Program-made: the position numbers and the translations under genes
The notes under the pieces: model-generated
What the model was told of the DNA's origin: nothing
Databases searched by the model: none
Seen by the model: the letters and a program-made list of their open reading frames with translations, nothing else
DNA from: Rhizobium sp. FY34
GTDB lineage: Bacteria; Pseudomonadota; Alphaproteobacteria; Rhizobiales; Rhizobiaceae
DNA: 64,000 nt
NCBI RefSeq assembly: GCF_005222845.1
Contig: NZ_STFZ01000011.1
Coordinates: forward strand, 213,996 to 277,995
Direction of reading: 5' to 3'
In this document: positions 62,208 to 64,000 of the stretch, piece by piece
Layout of the letters: every line of letters begins with the position of its first letter
Position numbering within the stretch: position 1 is the first letter of the stretch

Positions 62208-62875
62208 CGCGCAGCCCTTTTCGGAAAGAGGATGGTCCCGATGCCGCGCATGGCCTGACGCAGCAGAATGGCCAGCGCCAGATAGATGAGCGTCGAGACA
62301 ATATAGGCCTCGAAAGCTCGGAAGGTGCGCGACTGGATGAAGTTGGCGGCAAAGGTCAGATCCTCCACCGCAATCTGCGACACGACCGCCGAGCCCAGCA
62401 TGACAATGACAACCTGCGAGGAAAGCGCCGGCCAGATGCGCTGCAGCGAAGGCACCAGCACCACATGGCGAAACGTCTCAAAGGGCGTCATGGCAAGGCT
62501 GGCGCCTGCCTCGAATTGCCCCTTTGGTGTTGCCTGGATGCCGGCCCGGATGATCTCGCAGCTATAGGCGCCCAGATTGATGACCATGGCGATATTGGCC
62601 GCCGTCAACTCGTTCATCTGCACGCCAAGCGATGGCAGCCCGAAGAAGATGAAGAACAGCTGGATGAGAAACGGCGTGTTGCGGATGAGTTCAACGTAAG
62701 TTGCAACGACCGGCTTCAGCCAGGAAGGCCCCAGTGCACGCGACCAGGCGCAGGCCGTGCCAAGCGCCACGCCGAGCAGACCGCCGACAACGGTCAGCTC
62801 GACGGTGATCATGATGCCCTTGGCGATCTGCGGCGCATATTGCGACGCCCAGGCAAAATCGAATTGGTAGCTCAA
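62204..62875 (-). CDS. polar amino-acid ABC transporter permease (second subunit)
   Basis: The paired HisMQ-type permease. The family region begins at FDFAWASQYAPQIAKG. The only start that fits is TTG 62875 with GGGGGA upstream, giving 223 residues. An in-frame extension through the inserted repeat element to 63130 encodes 85 unrelated residues and is not believed. The coupling loop is EIIRAGIQATPKGQFEAGAS. The TTG lies 14 bp from the element, so the insertion may have altered its expression. Confidence 0.88.
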   Translation of the reverse strand: MSYQFDFAWASQYAPQIAKGIMITVELTVVGGLLGVALGTACAWSRALGPSWLKPVVATYVELIRNTPFLIQLFFIFFGLPSLGVQMNELTAANIAMVINLGAYSCEIIRAGIQATPKGQFEAGASLAMTPFETFRHVVLVPSLQRIWPALSSQVVIVMLGSAVVSQIAVEDLTFAANFIQSRTFRAFEAYIVSTLIYLALAILLRQAMRGIGTILFPKRAAR

Positions 62876-62888
62876 GGATCGTCCCCCT

Positions 62889-63157
62889 ATACCAAGTGTC
62901 GATGATAGAAACCGATTGCGCCGGAGCGATTTTGGTTTCCGGCTAGGAGAAAACCACAGTCGGACCTCTCGGTCCGGCGAGGATTTGCGACAACGTCCGG
63001 GAGGCAAAAGCGCCCGGTCCTTCGGATGGGCAGGATTTCGTTCACCGGCAGCGTCGCAATCCTCGACCGATACAAGAGCATCGCTCTCCGGTATGCTCCT
63101 TGCCGGATGAACGTCTCCGGTCCCACGCAATAGGTTCCTATCATCGACACTTGGTAT
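62889..63157. repeat. MITE-like element, 32-bp terminal inverted repeats
   Basis: The left arm (62889-62920, beginning ATACCAAGTGTCGATGATAG) and the right arm (63126-63157, ending CTATCATCGACACTTGGTAT) are reverse complements over 32 bp with three mismatches. The 205-bp interior has no gene but carries GC hairpins such as GGACC-TCTC-GGTCC. It sits between the binding-protein and permease genes of one operon. It is non-autonomous; mobilisation by an unseen transposase is inferred. A clear target duplication was not found. Confidence 0.75.
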
Positions 63158-63222
63158 TACCCCATCTGGAAGGTTGCATCACCCCGCGCAGGCGGGATGA
63201 TGCCGGTTACATGATGAAGGGA

Positions 63223-64000
63223 TCAGAGACCCTGCGGCAGGTCGGCGCCCAGCCACTTCTTGGCAATGGCGTTCAGCGATCCATCGGCCTTGGCATCGGC
63301 CACAATGCCGTTAACCTTGGCCAGAAGCGCTGCCTCGTTCTTGTTGAGGCCGATATAGCAAGGCGAATTCTTGATGAGGAACTTCATCTCAGGGCGCTTC
63401 GGCGGGTTCTTGGCAAGAATGGCAGCAGCCACGACATTGCCGGTTGCCACGACTTCAACCTGACCGGAGAGGAAGGCCGAGATCGTGCCATTATTGTCTT
63501 CATAGCGCTTGACGGTGGCGGTTGCCGGGGCAACCTTCGTCAGTTCCAGATCTTCAACCGAACCGCGCGTCACAGCGACCGTCTTGCCGGCCAGATCCTC
63601 TGCCTTTTCGACCTTCAGGTCAGCCGGGCCGAAGACGCCGTTGAAGAAAGGCGCATAGGCCGCCGTGAAATCGATGACGGCTTCGCGCTCGGCATTCTTG
63701 CCAAGGCTGGAGATGACCAGATCGACCTTGTTGGTCTGCAGGTAGGGAATTCGGTTGGCGCTGGTAACCGGCACGAGTTCAACCTTCACGCCCAGCTTGC
63801 TCGCAATCAGCTTTGCCATGTCGATGTCATAGCCCTGCGAGGTCATGTCTGTGCCGACGCTGCCAAAGGGCGGGAAATCCTGCGGCACGGCCACGCGCAG
63901 CGTGCCGCGTGCGGTGATGTCGGACAGGGCATCGGCATGCGACACACCGGCAAAGCCGATGCTGGCGGCAAGCGCGGCAGCGGCAACGAACAGTCTTCTG
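63223..64000 (-). CDS. polar amino-acid-binding periplasmic protein, 5'-truncated
   Basis: A class-3 solute-binding protein running off the right edge. The frame continues past the GTG at 63945 into a typical signal peptide (RRLFVAAAALAASIGFAG, cleavage after SHA), so the true start lies beyond 64000. The mature part opens ALSDITARGTLRVAVPQDFP and keeps QGYDIDMAKLIA and VDLVISSLGKNAER. It is the first gene of the amino-acid uptake operon and is separated from its permeases by the inserted repeat element. Confidence 0.93.
   Translation of the reverse strand, partial: RRLFVAAAALAASIGFAGVSHADALSDITARGTLRVAVPQDFPPFGSVGTDMTSQGYDIDMAKLIASKLGVKVELVPVTSANRIPYLQTNKVDLVISSLGKNAEREAVIDFTAAYAPFFNGVFGPADLKVEKAEDLAGKTVAVTRGSVEDLELTKVAPATATVKRYEDNNGTISAFLSGQVEVVATGNVVAAAILAKNPPKRPEMKFLIKNSPCYIGLNKNEAALLAKVNGIVADAKADGSLNAIAKKWLGADLPQGL

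Noticed and set aside
62876..63130. N-terminal extension of the amino-acid permease
   Set aside because: The frame runs through the inserted repeat element and encodes no permease features. The TTG at 62875 with its SD explains the gene better.

Overview
The window reads as chromosomal DNA of an alphaproteobacterium of the Rhizobiaceae (Hyphomicrobiales). The reasons are a complete acpXL-to-lpxXL cluster for the very-long-chain acyl group of lipid A, several DUF1127-type small proteins, an sRNA with the three-hairpin CTCCTCCC layout of the rhizobial alpha-r14 family, a betaine-homocysteine methyltransferase like that of Sinorhizobium, and high-GC codon use. I cannot name genus or species. No rRNA, CRISPR array, phage gene or transposase gene was seen. 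About 60 protein genes, two tRNAs and one sRNA are supported.

1-12.7 kb is housekeeping. It holds a COG0523 GTPase cut by the left edge, a small RcnB-like protein, an aldo-keto reductase, gnd, the minus-strand operon acpXL-fabZXL-fabF2XL-fabF1XL-adh2XL-lpxXL, a nucleoside hydrolase, a YfcA-type permease and cobU.

13.7-36 kb is the most distinctive part, a methylated-amine and one-carbon island. A glycine-betaine-type ABC transporter and Bmt (plus strand) converge on an MttB-family methyltransferase without pyrrolysine. Divergent from that gene run a corrinoid protein, DUF1638, a formyltransferase-domain protein, a 'virulence factor' domain protein, MetV-like, MetF, a methyl-THF:corrinoid methyltransferase, a tiny membrane protein and a corrinoid reductive activator. 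LysR and GlxA/GbdR-type regulators follow, then two linked receiver proteins, then dimethylglycine dehydrogenase. The inferred scheme is: import betaine; demethylate it either to homocysteine (Bmt) or to corrinoid and then THF (MttB, corrinoid protein, MeTr, activator); oxidise methyl-THF (MetF/MetV); oxidise dimethylglycine (DMGDH). Four enzymes of the island carry Arg/Gly-rich tails.

36-52 kb is mixed: a large MscS channel, small membrane and stress proteins, tRNA-Lys, a nuclease-like protein, a membrane diguanylate cyclase, glgB preceded by what looks like a deletion scar of glgE-treS/mak, an RMF/CrpP-like protein, trigger factor, tRNA-Leu, the alpha-r14-type sRNA, two DUF1127 genes, a nitronate-monooxygenase-like enzyme and small unknowns.

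52-64 kb holds a PhzF-family protein, an iron-type ABC transporter operon, a SHOCT-domain protein, a PLP aminotransferase behind a strong palindrome, another diguanylate cyclase, and a polar amino-acid ABC operon. A roughly 270-bp element with 32-bp terminal inverted repeats sits inside that operon, whose binding-protein gene runs off the right edge.
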